Source of the DNA: Zoroaster sp. YZ-2022
Taxonomy: Eukaryota; Echinodermata; Asteroidea; Forcipulatida; Zoroasteridae
Length of the DNA stretch: 64,000 nucleotides
Direction: 5' to 3'
Assembly: GCA_029582265.1 (NCBI GenBank)
Contig: CM055822.1
Span: forward strand, 40,135,067 to 40,199,066
Shown here: in pieces, positions 22,627-34,735 of the stretch
Layout of the letters: the number at the start of each line of letters is the position of its first letter
Numbering within the stretch: position 1 is the stretch's first letter
Position numbers and translations under genes: made by a program
The notes under the pieces: model-generated
What the model saw: only the letters and a program-made list of their open reading frames with translations
What the model was told of the DNA's origin: nothing
The model's database searches: none

Positions 22627-24661
22627 GTAAGTCAACCATATTTTTTGTTCGTTATTGTATCGACATCACACATAAACCAAAACATGCATACCGCCGGGCA
22701 TAAAACGCAGTCTAGTCGTCGTTGGCTGGGCAGTTCCTTCAACCTAGCCATAGTTACAGTGTATGGTTGAACTTGTACATACCGATACTCCAAAATAATT
22801 CCAATTGCGCGATACATTTGATACCGTGGCAAAAAATAAAATAAATAAGTTTCTTTCTCTAGTTTACTCGGCGAATCACCAATACTCCACCTGCGGCGCA
22901 CAGTGGGCCAGAGCGAAATCGAAGTGCGCCAAACGGGGTCATTTGCGTATGTTCCAGATTTTATTTCTTTTACATTTTTTTAGTTGCTAAGATCCCCTAC
23001 GACTATTTTATAAACAATTTAAAGTCAAATTAATATTTCATGACTGTAGAACTGCCTTACAATCTCAAAAAACTGGAATTTGTTTTGATAAAAGCCGGTT
23101 GCTGGTACTATATTCTTCAAAAATTAAGTCGATTGTAAATTAGCTTTTTGATTTCATCAGCAAAAACTGAGGAATTTGGTTAAAAACATATATAAAATAT
23201 AGCTTTTTGTACAGCTATGATGGAACTAGAAATTCCCGCTGTAATTCTCATATTTCTCTGAAGCTGAACGTTTCAGCAACATTTTGATACCAACATTGGC
23301 TGCGACTACCTGTGACCTGCGATGTTGTAGCTATTTATGTAAACCCCATCCCAACCTTTTTTTATAAATCAACTGTGAGCAGCGCGCGCCACACAGTGAA
23401 ACTGACTTAATTATTCCCTTGCGGTTTCCGCTTTGTGAACATGAATTTTTTCAAACAGCTGTTGTACATGCTGTGCGTCATTTCAACAAAAGAACTAACT
23501 ACCCGTTTTTACAGGTACAGTAAATTACAATAATTTATTAGGAAATAAGCAATGTGTCCAAAGTAGTCTCACTTTTAAGTTAATAACCTCAAACATTGAA
23601 AATATATTGTCACGTTTTAAATCATATGTTGAATATCACATATTTTTCCGTCAATGACGTCATTGAAAAGGTCCCAATTTCAACATAAAGCGACCCCTTA
23701 TATAAGTCTATCATATTTTTTCTGATAAATATAGACATATTTCAACAAAATTTTGAGCAAGTTCACTCTGGACTAAAGCAGTAATACACATGGTTTCGAT
23801 GCCAATGTAATGCGATAAAATCAAAGAAAACTGGCCATACATCTTAGCTTTAAGTTTCGAAACGCAAACCCAACTTAAATATTTTCTAAGAGAGGTGAAA
23901 CTCGTGAAACCTTAGGAATTTGCTTCCTGAAGACAGATTTCGTTGGTTATTTATTTACTCTTATTTATACACGGTAAGCCCATTCAGCCAGGGGTTGTTT
24001 TTTCAAGGGGCCGTGATTAAAACCTTGTAAACATAAATTACACAATATAAATAATACAAAGTATTTTAAAGAGCAACAACAAGAATCGGACATATATATT
24101 ATGTATATAAAAATGAAAAATTACAAGTAATTTAAGAATGAAAAAAAGAATACAAAAGTAACAAATATAGGCCTGCTTAAAAGTAAGAGTAAAACAAGTG
24201 AGATGATAAGAATTATAGGCCCCTATATAAAAGTAAATTTAAAATGAATGAAACCATACGAAAAAGTAGAAATATACAACAACTTGAAATAAAACGATGT
24301 AAAGATTTTTAGAAACAAATAAATTGTGAGATTATAAGGAATATATACAGGGTAAACCTAATAGGTAAAAACACATGAGGCAACGCAGTCTCGTAAAACA
24401 TTAAACATTTCTGGCCTTCAGCTTGCATTTGAAGCGGTTAACGCTGTTTGCAGTCTGTATGTCGTGATTCAGCGAATTCACGTCATGGTGCATTGTATTG
24501 ACACATTGTATTGACACATAACATGTACCACGGTTGTTTTATGTCGCTGTTTATCTTTACTTTATATTATACTGTGTGTACATGGGATCTTCTTGGGATC
24601 GTCAAACAGTCGTAACGCAATTATTGTTTTCTATTGGGATTCCGTAGTATATCTGCATGCA
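22627..24661. other. no gene recognised
   Basis: AT-rich. Short frames at 22632-22990 have no domain support. No further exon of the secreted-protein gene was recognised. Confidence 0.4.
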
Positions 24662-26240
24662 GCATAAGGCCACATAAAAAAAAATTATTGAGCGTCCTTT
24701 TTTTTTCGGGGGTGGGGGTGGGAGTTTTTTGTTTTGTTTTTTTTAATTGACATGGCAAAATATTAAATAAAAAAATAAAAAAATCATCAGAATCACTATA
24801 AAACAGGGGATTTTTGTTTAAAAAAAATGTTTTTACTTGTTTTGTTAAACCCATTAACTCCTAGACTTCAGCAGAGACATTTTCTGCAAAAATTTTCTAA
24901 AAACTAAAACGCAGTGTAAGTAACTTAATTGAATACTTGTTCTTGTTTTTGTCAACATAAACAACCTTTCTTCAAACATCTTTTCCAACCTTTAGATTTT
25001 GAAACAAATATCAGCTGAAAAATCTGGGAGTTGATAAGTTTTAGCAGAAAAAAGATAAAGAGATACATTGTCATCGTTGTCACGAAGAGCCACTCATCTT
25101 TTAATGACAAATTATTGCGCAAAATAGGAAGGGACCTAATCCTCAATAAAAACATTTTTGGTTTCACGAACAGCCAGTCATCTCCAAACATGCATTTACT
25201 ACATTGTATCAAAAGGGCCACAACTCGTTTTTTAAGTTTTCACGAATAGCCACAAACGTCAGATCACGTGACATGCGCGTCCCTTTCCTATGGGAAAACA
25301 CGTTATGTATAAGTAGGTCAACTCACTTTTTAGTTTTCACGAAGAGACACGCATCTTTGACTAATTACTATGGCAATTAGCCACTATTTTAAAAGAAATT
25401 AGTTAGTCAGTGAAGAAGTTAAACTCTAACAGAATCCTGTAAGGGGTTTTAAACTGCAAACCTTTACTTTAGAATTTTATATTTTGCAGTTTCAAACTAA
25501 GCACCCTGTCATGTTCCGTGTCCGCAGCAAGTACAAATTTCAAAAATGAGCCAAGAGTATTTGTCACATCATAAATTTTACAAGCCGGTGATACTTTCGT
25601 CATGTAAGTTTTACTTTTGCCAGCGAATACTTTGACAAAAGTACCGCGTGTATCATCAGACAATGGCTCCCCGTCAAACTTGCCGTCTGAAAACTCCACG
25701 TAAAAATCCGAAATCGAAACATCAAGCTCGATATTGCACACAAACCAATCCTTCACCGTCGTGCTGGAGCCCTCACGGGCTATTGTTGCGACTACAATAG
25801 GCATTTTACTCGGGAAAATCCACACGAAAGCGAGTAGTACGGGGATTAAAAATCATGAATGGTTGACTGGACAGCATGAAAAACACATGTGAACTGAAAG
25901 CATGAAGTTCTGTGTGCTAGTCTGTTTCCCTGCCTCGCATAAACTAGTGAATATACTCGAATCAGTGCACACGACGACAGGGGACCAACCACCGCCGGCA
26001 TTTTTTTTTTCGTACCACGCTTTGCAGCTTGGCCCCATAGCGAATGTGTGATACGAAAGAAAAAAAATCCGCGCCGTGAGATCGAAACCTGTGGGATCGG
26101 GTTTTGACGCTTCGGCATAATACAAACTGTGTGCGCGGCGCAGAATGGAGCCAAATTTGACTGAAAAGATCGTTGAAAATGCCGTTCTATGATTTAAAAA
26201 AAAAAGAAGACAAAAAGTGTGTCGGGGGGTTTCGTAGGGT
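24662..26240 (+). repeat. dispersed repeat D, copy 1 (continuous form)
   Basis: Begins CATAAGGCCACATAAA and matches 58384-58666 plus 63117-64000 in the same orientation. It contains four diverged units starting CACGAA.AG.CA.. at about 25080-25370. The second copy lacks about 420 bp (about 25316-25735 here) and carries a 4.45-kb insertion. Probably a mobile element; no terminal repeats were recognised. Confidence 0.85.
25469..25804 (-). CDS. small ORF inside dispersed repeat D, function unknown
   Basis: ATG at 25804 opens 111 codons to TAA at 25469-25471. The product begins MPIVVATIAREGSSTTVKDW and continues with acidic and hydrophobic segments (DFYVEFSDGKF, GTFVKVFAGKS, LGSFLKFVLAADTEHDRV). 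No signal peptide, membrane segment or known motif was seen. It is the longest clean frame in this repeat. In the other copy most of it is deleted (63510 region) while its first codons survive. It may be an element-encoded protein or a chance frame. Confidence 0.4.
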   Translation of the reverse strand: MPIVVATIAREGSSTTVKDWFVCNIELDVSISDFYVEFSDGKFDGEPLSDDTRGTFVKVFAGKSKTYMTKVSPACKIYDVTNTLGSFLKFVLAADTEHDRVLSLKLQNIKF

Positions 26241-26479
26241 CGGGCGGGGACGATCAACAATTTTGTTTGTATGTGGCCTAAGCATAAAATGGTCAGTCAA
26301 GCGGCGCGTCGTTTCGAGTTGGTTGTAGTGAATATCTGGGGTACGTTATTGTACAGTATTCTTCAGCAGTAGTTTTTGTATGAATCATTTGTGAGTCTAC
26401 TGAAGGAGTTATGCTGAAGGACAACACATCACTTAGAACACTGTGAAAACTGGTAATTGAAGTAAGTATTTGAAGGTTA

Positions 26480-26704
26480 CTCTCTTCATGTAAAAGAGTA
26501 AAAACACTTTTAAAGAGCTACCAGTATATGGCGGACAAGTCTTTTTTGAGTAAAACCCACTCTGATTCGAGTGAAAAATACAGTAAAAGGCTACCAATTC
26601 ACTCTTTATACACTACTAATTTTACTCTTTATCCATTCCAAAAAAGACTTTTCCGCCATATAGCTCTTTGAAAGAGTGGTTTTCACTCTTTTACATTAAG
26701 AGAG
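26480..26704. mobile_element. MITE, 225 bp, TA-flanked foldback
   Basis: CTCTCTTCATGTAAAAGAGT at the left end is mirrored by ACTCTTTTACATTAAGAGAG at the right. The internal AGAGCTA..TATGGCGGA.AAGTC is also mirrored, so almost the whole element can fold. Both sides are flanked by TA (26478-26479 and 26705-26706), as for Tc1/mariner-type MITEs. It ends 65 bp before the polymerase element. Confidence 0.8.
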
Positions 26705-26764
26705 TACGTACATAAATCATAATTATGGTCACTTGACTGGTAGAATTTATAATTGTGTTGTATA

Positions 26765-26769
26765 TTTCG
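26765..26769. other. target site duplication TTTCG, left
   Basis: Directly precedes the AG terminus of the palindromic element and matches 42224-42228. Confidence 0.75.
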
Positions 26770-26775
26770 AGTAGT

Positions 26776-27281
26776 ATGTCAGATAGCGGTTCTAGCCCAC
26801 CTACTTTAAAAAACGATTTTTAGGGACTTTCCCTAAATGTAAATAGGGCTTCTGGCTCACTTGGTTTTTATTTCAGGAAACGTGTTAAGGCGCTAGGTGA
26901 GGTTGAGTAGGGATAGGGGGATGATGATAATGATGGTGATGATGGTGGGGATATGAGGTTGATGACGATGATGATGGGTGAGGTTGAGTAGGGATAGGGG
27001 TTGATGACGATGATGATGGTGGGTGAGGATAGGGGGTTGATGATTGTGGTTGAGGTTGAGTAGGGATAGGGGTTGACGATGATGTTACGAGAGGTTGAGT
27101 ACGGATTGAGGGGTGTGGCTGTGGTTGATAATTGTTAGATAGCGGTTCTAGCCCACCTACTTTAAAAAACGATTTTTAGGGGACTTTCCCTAAATGTAAA
27201 TAGGGTTTCTGGCTCACTTGGTTTTCATTTCAGGAAACGTGTTAAGGCGCTAGGTGAGGTTGAGTAGGGATAGGGGTTGAT
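26776..27281. repeat. duplicated terminal module with GATGAT-type spacer, left
   Basis: The block starting TAGCGGTTCTAGCCCACC and running through CAGGAAACGTGTTAAGGCGC to AGGTTGAGTAGGGATAGGGG occurs at about 26783-26930 and again at about 27139-27275. GATGATGATGGTGGG-type low-complexity sequence lies between. The right arm holds the mirror pair at about 41720-41857 and 42075-42210. Confidence 0.88.
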
Positions 27282-27511
27282 GGTGGGTGAGGTTGAGGGG
27301 TTGATGATGATGATGTTACGAGAGGTTGAGTACGGATAGGGGTTGATGATTGTGGTTGAGAGAATTATAGTGGGTGCGTAGAAGCAGGAGGATGTTTAGG
27401 GAAGTTACCTTTTAGATGATGTTGTCGTGTTAAGAGTATTGAAGATGTTAAGAATGTTGTGGGTAATAGAATTAAAAAATGTAATACAAAAAAAGTGATA
27501 AATTGATTTAA

Positions 27512-27841
27512 CATTTTGTAACGCAACTGAAAGAGTATGTTGAGGTAAATAATATAACGGTAGTACGAGCATCCAGCAAGAATGGTAAAGTGAATAAAAA
27601 AGATTATTTATTTAGTATTAAAAAACATTTAAACGCTTTACCGGCTGAAAAGATTATTCCTTGCGAATGGCTTTTAGTAGGTAAAACAGACAAGTGTTTA
27701 AAAGCTAGCGTGTGTGGTGGTGATTTTTGCGGGTTGCATAAAAGTCGTATAAAGGCGGGAAAATCAATTCCTCTCGCGTGTATGAAATGTGGTATGGGTA
27801 CAAAAACAAAAGCACAAATATGTTCAAGATGTAAAGGTTAA
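27512..27841 (+). pseudogene. small Cys-rich ORF1 of the element, left copy (5' end deleted)
   Basis: Open from TAA 27509 to TAA 27839-27841. The N-terminal part present in the right arm (start at 41431) is lost here. The first half is a SAP-like module (QLKEYVEVNNI, GKVNKKDYLFSIKKHL). The second half has eight or so Cys in zinc-ribbon-like pairs (PCEWLL, DKCLKASVCGGDFCGLH, ACMKCGMG, ICSRCKG). This suggests a small nucleic-acid-binding zinc protein of about 120 residues. It lies about 105 bp upstream of the polymerase in the same direction. Function is not known. Confidence 0.6.
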
Positions 27842-28860
27842 ATTTTGTTTTACTATTTTATGACTTATAAAATTGAGAAATTGATTTAACATTTTATAAC
27901 TTATAAAAGTGATAAATTAATTTAATATTATCTAGTACTATAATAAATGGAAGAAAGAAAATATTTATCGAAATGGACATTGCCAGAATTGAAAGAGTTT
28001 GCTCGAGAACACATTGGTCGAATAATTCTTATGCAAAACAGCAAGGGTAAAGTTGATAAACGCAGTTATTACAACGCGGTAAAAAAGTATATAAAACGGC
28101 AAAAACAAAAGCCATTATATAAATTAAATTTAGTTGAATTGAGAGAGCGTATAGCGGTTGAAAATATAAATCTACCAGAACGCGGCGCGGGGAAAAGTGG
28201 GAGGTTGTTAAAAAAAGACTACATCGGCGCTATTAAAAGGTTTCACAACCGAGAAGAAGCGTTGAGATTTAAACCTCCGATCGATGGTGGAAGATATTTA
28301 CGCGAACGAAGAATGGTAGTTCCGCTGAATCACAGCAAAGAAAAAGATTTAAATATTTTTTGGGAAGCGGTAAAACCAAAGATAATTGCCAAGTTGGGTA
28401 TAGACTTACGAGAATTTAAAGCGTACAAGTTTATGATATTTATACGCGTTAAATTACGTAAAGAAAAACTAAACGGCACGATCGATTTTACCGAACCAAA
28501 TTTTCATAATAATAAGCAAATTGTTTTATTAAATTTAGACGATATCGAAAATATACTCGATACTGTTTTTTCGCAAATTGTAGAGGCTTTAGAAAAATGG
28601 ACTCAAAAGGGCAGCGGATGGGAGGTAGACCGTATCGTAGATATGAATATCACCGCCGCGAGATATCAACCTTTGAAAGGCGGTAGTTATATCGAGCTAT
28701 GCGGCTACATACAACGGCGGATCTAGGCCCAAAGTTTAGGGGGGGCCAAATGCTCAGTGGAGGGGCGTATTTGCGAGCGCAAAACGTTTCTGGTGGGGTT
28801 TGTTTGTTTTGTGGGTCTAGACGACAATACTTGATTTAGTATGAAATTTCAGTGATAAGC

Positions 28861-28932
28861 TTTGGATTTGAACCCGCAACCTTGTGATTGTAGGCTAGGT
28901 CCTGCGGTCTAACCACTTGACTAATGCAGGGT
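28861..28932 (-). repeat. tRNA-like (SINE-type) block inside hAT copy 1
   Basis: On the minus strand it has an A box-like TAGTCAAGTGG and a B box GGTTCAAATCC with tRNA-like spacing (GGTTAGACCGCAGGAC between). The same block is in hAT copy 2 (38507-38578), so it was part of the hAT before both insertions. Not a functional tRNA as far as I can fold it. Confidence 0.6.
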
Positions 28933-29081
28933 TTCCGGAAATGCTTAGCTTCTGGTTGCTCTGAGCGGACAAATATTATTCATAAATAGATTAGCTTTTT
29001 CCACTGTATATGAGCCCTATAATGGTCGTTGAAATACCTGTATGGCAAAATGTGGCGATTGGAGGAAACAACAACAATCAG

Positions 29082-29366
29082 TTAAAGCAAGAAACTAAAG
29101 TTCAATCGATGGACACCGCTTGTGGCGAAGTACTCAATAACCCGAGTGGTGGTTGGGAGACGGTCACGATGAGCTTGAAGGAGGATGAGAGACTCCAGGC
29201 GATCCTCTCTCATGGTTGAACGCAAAGCAGTCAGGGTACGCTCCACCTTGGAGAAAATGCGCTCTGACTCTGCATTTGATATCGGGAGTACCGCTAACAA
29301 AATGCGTTTTATGCACGCGATGTTCGCGCCAAGTCTAAACGTAGGCCTACATTGCGGACGTTGCAT
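29082..29366 (-). pseudogene. hAT transposase C-terminal dimerisation domain
   Basis: Contains LAVLPISNAESERIFSKVER, then LRSTMREDRLESLILLQAHR. This is the hAT dimerisation block (A-x-S-x-x-x-E-R-x-F and later L.....L). Only about 95 residues remain; the catalytic DDE part and zinc finger are deleted. In hAT copy 2 this block is itself removed by a deletion near 38221. Confidence 0.88.
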
Positions 29367-32300
29367 GGCTCACCTAATATCCAGGAAACCCCACACAACC
29401 AGTCGCGTGTGCATAAGCCATGCATACAATCACCGTGTACGCCTCGTCTAATGCAGCTTGGCTTAACTGCACAAACTACCATTGCAAATTTTGTGGCAAT
29501 GTTGGATCGTGAGTAGGATTATGAACACATTCATGTAGCCAATCAGTGTGTTGTAATTTGCATACTTTAACAAAAGCTGAACGTATAAGCAAGACTTAGC
29601 TGCACAAGGAGGGGGCGTAAAGTTGTGGGGTTTTGTTTTGTCTCTCTTTTTCCCCCTTTTTTTCTTCTTTTCTTTTCTTTTCTTTTCTTTTTTTATTTTT
29701 TTTTTTTTGGGGGGGGGCGTACAGCTTCGGTTTTTTTTGGGGGGGCCATGGCCCCCGTTGGCCCCCCCCCTGGATCCGCCGTTGGCTACATAAAAGATAA
29801 ACAAGCGTGCATTAACGTAAAAAACAAAGACGATGATTGTTTAAGGTGGATGATTCGTTGTTATAATAAACATAAGGAAAAATCGATAGAATTAAATATT
29901 CCAATTGAAAAAGTAAAAATAAAACATTCAGATAGAATGTCAAAATACTCAGTAGAGGACGGTTTAAATTTTAATAATATCGACACACCCACACCGATTA
30001 ATCAAATTAAGCGAGTGGAGAAACAAAACGATATAGCGATAAACGTTTTTGGTTGCGAGTCAAAATCGATACTAGTTTACAAATTCAGCGATCAACCCGC
30101 GAGACTAGAACGTATAAATATATTATTAATTCACGAGGAAGAAAAAGAAGGAACTAGATCTCACTACGTTTGGATTAAAGATGTGAATACATTACTTTAC
30201 GATCAAACGAAATACGAGCATCGTAAACATTTTTGTTTGAGATGTTTGCAGGGTTTTTCAACAGAAGCGTATCTCGAAAATCACATAAAAATGTGCGAGG
30301 GAATAAACGACAGACCGACAAAGATCGTGATGCCACAAAAAGGTAAAAACGATAAGGTTAAATTTATAAATTTTCATAAAAAGATGAAAGTTCCTTTCGT
30401 AATATACGCCGACTTTGAAAGTATTATTAAAAAGGTTGACGATGTTAACTCTACTAATACTACGAAACTACAATAACACGTTGTTTGTGGTTATTCGTAC
30501 GTCGTCGTTCGTTGCGACGGTGAAACTAGCGATGTTGTCGTTTACAGAGGAGAAGATGCGGCTAAACATTTTTAAAATGAATTAGAAAAAGAAGAAGAAA
30601 ACATCAACGAGATATTTAAAAATCCTCAAAAATTAATAATGACTAAAGAAGATGTAGAAGATTTTAAAAACGCTAAACAGTGTTGGATATGTGAAAAGAA
30701 ATTTTTTGAAAGTGATGACGCCAAGTTTGCAAAAGTACGCGATCATTGTCACATTACTGGAAAGTATAGAGGCGCTGCGCACAATAATTGTAATTTAAAA
30801 CTGAGTTTAAAACCGAGTAAAACTTTTATTCCGGTCGTATTTCATAATTTGCGAGGCTACGACTCTCATCTCATTATGCAGGCCGCGAGTCAAACGACGG
30901 GAAATCTAACGTGCATTCCAAACAATATCGAAAAGTATATTTCTTTTTCAATCGGGCAACTACGATTTATCGACAGCGCTCAATTTTTATTGGCGTCGTT
31001 GGATAAACTCGTAAAATCAAACAATTCTTTTCCGATTACAATAAAACTCGAACCCGATTTAGAAAAATTTAATCTCGTTAAAAGCAAGGGTATTTATCCT
31101 TACGAATACATGGATAGTTTTAAACGATTTGAAGAAAAACAACTTCCTTCGATATAATCTTTTTATAGTAGTTTAAACGACCAACGCATTACTAAAGAAC
31201 AATACGAGCACGCTAAAAACGTTTACAACAAGTTTGATTGTAAAAATTTAGGAGATTATCACGATTTGTACGTGCGTACCGATACTTGCTTATTGGCGGA
31301 CGTATTTGAAAATTTCCGTAATACTTGCATGAAACAATACGATTTAGATCCGGCTAATTATTATACGAGTCCGGGTCTAAGTTGGGACGCTTTGTTAAAA
31401 CATTCTAAACAAACTTTAGATTTGTTTACGGACGTTGACATGCATTTGTTTATAGAAAAGGGTACGCGAGGAGGAACGTGCATGGCGAGTAAACGATACG
31501 CTAAAGCAAACAATGTACATTTAGACGATTACGATTCATCGAGACCATCGAGTTACATTATGTATTTAGACGCTAATAATTTATACGGATACGCGATGAG
31601 TCAACCTTTACCAACGGGTAATTTTAAATGGATGACTAGTAAACAAATTGACAAACTCGAGAGCGAAGGATTAAAAAGTAAAAAAGGATGTATTTTAGAA
31701 GTTGATTTAGAATACCCTAATACATTACACAATTCTCACAACGCGTTTCCACTCGCGCCAGAGTCGTTGATAGTGCCGAAAGAATGGATGTCACCGTATC
31801 AGCTCGAGTTATTAAAAGACAAACCCGCTCCAAACGTCGTAAAATTACTTCCAAAAAACTACGTGCTCCATTATCGTAATTTGCGATTGTATTTACAACT
31901 CAGTATGAAACTAACTAAAATTCATCGCGTTTTAGAATTTGATGAATCGTGTTGGATGAAATCGTACATCGATAAAAACACTCAACTCAGAAAACTCGCG
32001 ACGAGTGATTTTGAAAAAGATTTGTACAAACTCATGAACAATTCAGTTTTTGGAAAGACGATGGAAAATGTACGAAAACGCGTCAACGTAAATTTGAAGC
32101 GGTTAAACGATGAAAAAGCGGAAAATCAAATTCGCGCGCTCATCTCGAAACCAAATTTTGCCGAGGCGAGGATTTTCGATAACGATCTAGTAGCGATTCA
32201 CATGCACAAAACAAAACTCGTTCTCAACCGCCCGGTATACGTAGGAATGAGCGTACTGGATTTATCTAAACACTTAATGTATGATTTTTATTACAATCGA

Positions 32301-32813
32301 TTAAAGAAGAAATACAACGACGAGTGTGACTTGGTATACACGGATACGGATAGTTTGTTACTCGAGATTCAAACTCAAGATGTATATAAAGATTTATTAA
32401 AAGACAAAGATTTATACGATTTTAGTAATTATAATAAACAACATTTTCTATTTTCTGAAGAAAATAAAAAAGTGATCGGTAAAATGAAAGACGAGACTGC
32501 GGGAACTTGCATCTCTGAAATTGTATGTTTAAGACCAAAAATGTATTCGATACTTTTATCGAATGAAAAAGAAATAAGAAAAGCTAAAGGAGTTAAAAAA
32601 CAAGTTTTAGAACAAGATATTAAACACTCACGATATAAACAAGTTTTATCTCAAAATGTTACGCTACACCACCCTATGAGTTTTATTAGGCATGAAAAAC
32701 ATAGATTATATACAACGCGAGTAGATAAAATATCGCTATCTCCTTTAGACACAAAGAGATATATTTTAGAAAACGGAATACATACTCACGCTTACGGTTA
32801 TTATAAATGTTGA

Positions 32814-33619
32814 GCTATACAACTTGATGAGATGTATTTTCCATGTGCGGTGGTACAAACTATTAAGCTGTATAGCTTTACTAAATCATAACCTTTTTTA
32901 ACTCTACCAAAAGCGTAAGATTTATATACTAAATATCTAAACTAACGGGGTTCTTCTTAACGCTCAGCGAGGCTGGATTTTTGTTCAACGACTAGTTATT
33001 TAACGCTTTTAAACATTCTCTAGAAATTAGTTAATCTTTCGTTTTAAGTTTTATTAAACCACCCTTTCGCTCTAGCCTTAGCGACTAACGCCGGAGCTTG
33101 CGAATACGTTGACGGCCAACATAAATTCTTTTCGAGGATAAACTTTTTAATGCGTGACTGGCTTGAGTAGCGCGTTTGTGCGTTTTTTAAACTATTTGCC
33201 GGGTTACAACAGGGAACTTGAGTTGATTTTTTTGCGCGATTCTCGTCAGCTTAGCGATTAAAGCTAGCGGGTTTACGAATGCGTACTAACGCTCAATGTC
33301 TTTACAAAACTTTGCTAAGAGGTAGATGTTATAGTAATATATAAACTAACGGGCGGTGGGTTGAACCAAATTTTAAATAATACAAAATATAATGATGTTG
33401 CGCTTTTTCAACTTGTCAAATTATAGCCCTAGCGGCTAACGCTAGTCTAACGTTAGTAAATCAAAGATTATCTAGCTTTAGCCGGTGAATTTTACCGCTT
33501 CTCAAAACTATCGAGTTGTATAATACAACAGCTTTACTAAACACACCTTTTTTAGCTTCACCAAAAGCGTATAAACCAACGAGTCTAATGGGGTAATTAC
33601 GCTAACTGGTGAGGCTAAA
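32814..33619. other. arm-internal non-coding region, left
   Basis: AT-rich with scattered CTAACGCT-like words. No ORF recognised. Mirrored at 35484-36289. Confidence 0.5.
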
Positions 33620-33957
33620 CTCATTCAACAAGAGACAATTTAATAGCAGAGTTGTTTTATTTTAGCGGTGGTGGTTAACGGTACATCTTTTTAATCATTT
33701 GCTGTACAACAGGGGGAAATTTTAGTTTTTAGCTAATTTATAATCGCGTTTAGACCTTTGTAGTTGGTATAATAGACGTATGTGAGGTTTTGCTCAAATC
33801 TTTAGGTTTTGCAATCACTCGACTGTACTAACCTTAGTCTTAGTGACTAAAGCTAGCTTGTTTGCGACTAATGCTCAATGTGTGTTTACGAAAGCTTGTT
33901 TACGACTAACGCTCAATGTGTTTACGAAAGCTTGTTTGTGATTAATGCTCAATGTAG

Positions 33958-34735
33958 TGAGTAACCTGTTAGTAACCTGTGAGTAACCTGTTAACAACCT
34001 GAGAGTAACCTGTGAGTAACCTGTTAACAACCTGTGAGTAACCTGTTAACAACCTGTGAGTAACCTGTGAGTAACCTGTGAGTAACCTGTGAGTAACCTG
34101 TTAACAACCTGTGAGTAACCTGTGAGTAACCTGAGAGTAACCTATGGGTAATTGCTCTCTACCTATGGGTAATTGCTTAACAACTTGTGAGTAACCTGTT
34201 AACAACCTGTGAGTAACCTGAGAGTAACCTATGGGTAATTGCTCTCTACCTATGGGTAATTGCTTAACGACTTGTGGGTAATTGCTAACGACCTATGGAC
34301 AATTGCTCAACGACCTGTGAGTAACCTATGGGTAATTGCTCAACGACCTGTGAGTAACCTATGGGTAATTGCTCAACGACCTGTGAGTAACCTATGGGTA
34401 ATTGCTCAACGACCTGTGAGTAACCTATGGGTAATTGCTCACGACCTATGGGTAACCTGTGAGTAACCTATGGGTAATTGCTCACGACCTATGGGTAATT
34501 GATGGGTAATTGCTAACGACCTGTGAGTAACCTATGGGTAATTGCTCACGACCTATGGGTAATTGCTCACGACCTATGGGTAATTGCTAACGACCTGTGA
34601 GTAACCTATGGGTAACCTATGGGTAATTGCTAACGACCTATGGGCAACCTATGACCAACATATGAGCAACCTATGAGCAATTACTAAACAACCCATGAGC
34701 AATTGCTAACAACCTAACAAGTAACGCTATTTGTA
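33958..34735. repeat. tandem array of GTAACCTGTGA / GGGTAATTGCT units
   Basis: It starts as 11- to 22-bp units (GTAACCTGTGA, GTAACCTGTTAACAACCT). From about 34140 it changes to units joining GTAACCTATGGGTAATTGCT with CACGACCTGTGA. Unit order varies, indicating repeated slippage or unequal exchange. The WVIAQRP-type frame over it is an artefact. Confidence 0.92.

Larger units (their letters stand above)
28712..29784. mobile_element. hAT transposon copy 1, internally deleted, in left arm
   Basis: Ends CAACGGCGGATCTAGG and CCTGGATCCGCCGTTG, flanked by the 8-bp duplication GCTACATA (28704-28711 and 29785-29792). An 8-bp duplication and CA...TG ends are hAT traits. It interrupts the polymerase gene at GYI|KDK; the right arm has no insertion at that site. 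It keeps the transposase C-terminus on the minus strand and a tRNA-like block, and ends with a C/T-rich tract. Confidence 0.93.
27947..32813 (+). pseudogene. protein-primed family-B DNA polymerase, left copy (broken)
   Basis: ATG 27947 to TGA 32811-32813; about 1260 codons without the hAT insertion. Order: two SAP-like modules (residues ~10-50 and ~63-105); a conserved region ending ARYQPLKGGSYIEL; a Cys/His finger (HFCLRCLQGF...H...C); exonuclease motif I (FVIYADFES); an HNH/endonuclease-VII-like zinc site (CWICEKKFF...RDHCHITGKYRG...NNC); Exo II (FHNLRGYDSHLIMQ); Exo III (YHDLYVRTDTCLLADVF); Pol A (MYLDANNLYGYAM); Pol B ([14 protein letters not shown]) and Pol C (VYTDTDSLLLEI). In the family it replicates linear DNA from a terminal-protein primer. 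Breaks: hAT at 28712 and stops at 30474, 30573 and 31155. The 30573 stop is shared with the right copy. Confidence 0.9.
26770..33619 (+). repeat. left arm of the palindromic element
   Basis: Reverse-complementary to 35484-42223 from the very terminus to GAGGCTAAA at 33611-33619, beyond which similarity stops. Differences are scattered substitutions and small indels, plus one large private insertion (hAT, 28712-29784). In the clean stretch encoding the middle of the polymerase, about 195 consecutive residues differ at one position between arms. Confidence 0.93.

Noticed and set aside
29625..29770. N-terminal extension of the polymerase frame starting in the C/T-rich tract
   Set aside because: It is read-through from the hAT insertion end; the true upstream coding sequence lies before 28712.
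34260..34466. Frame with repeated WVIAQRPVSNL
   Set aside because: Product of the central tandem array of the palindromic element.
33958..34735. CRISPR-like array
   Set aside because: Units are contiguous and variable with no unique spacers, in animal DNA; it is a minisatellite.
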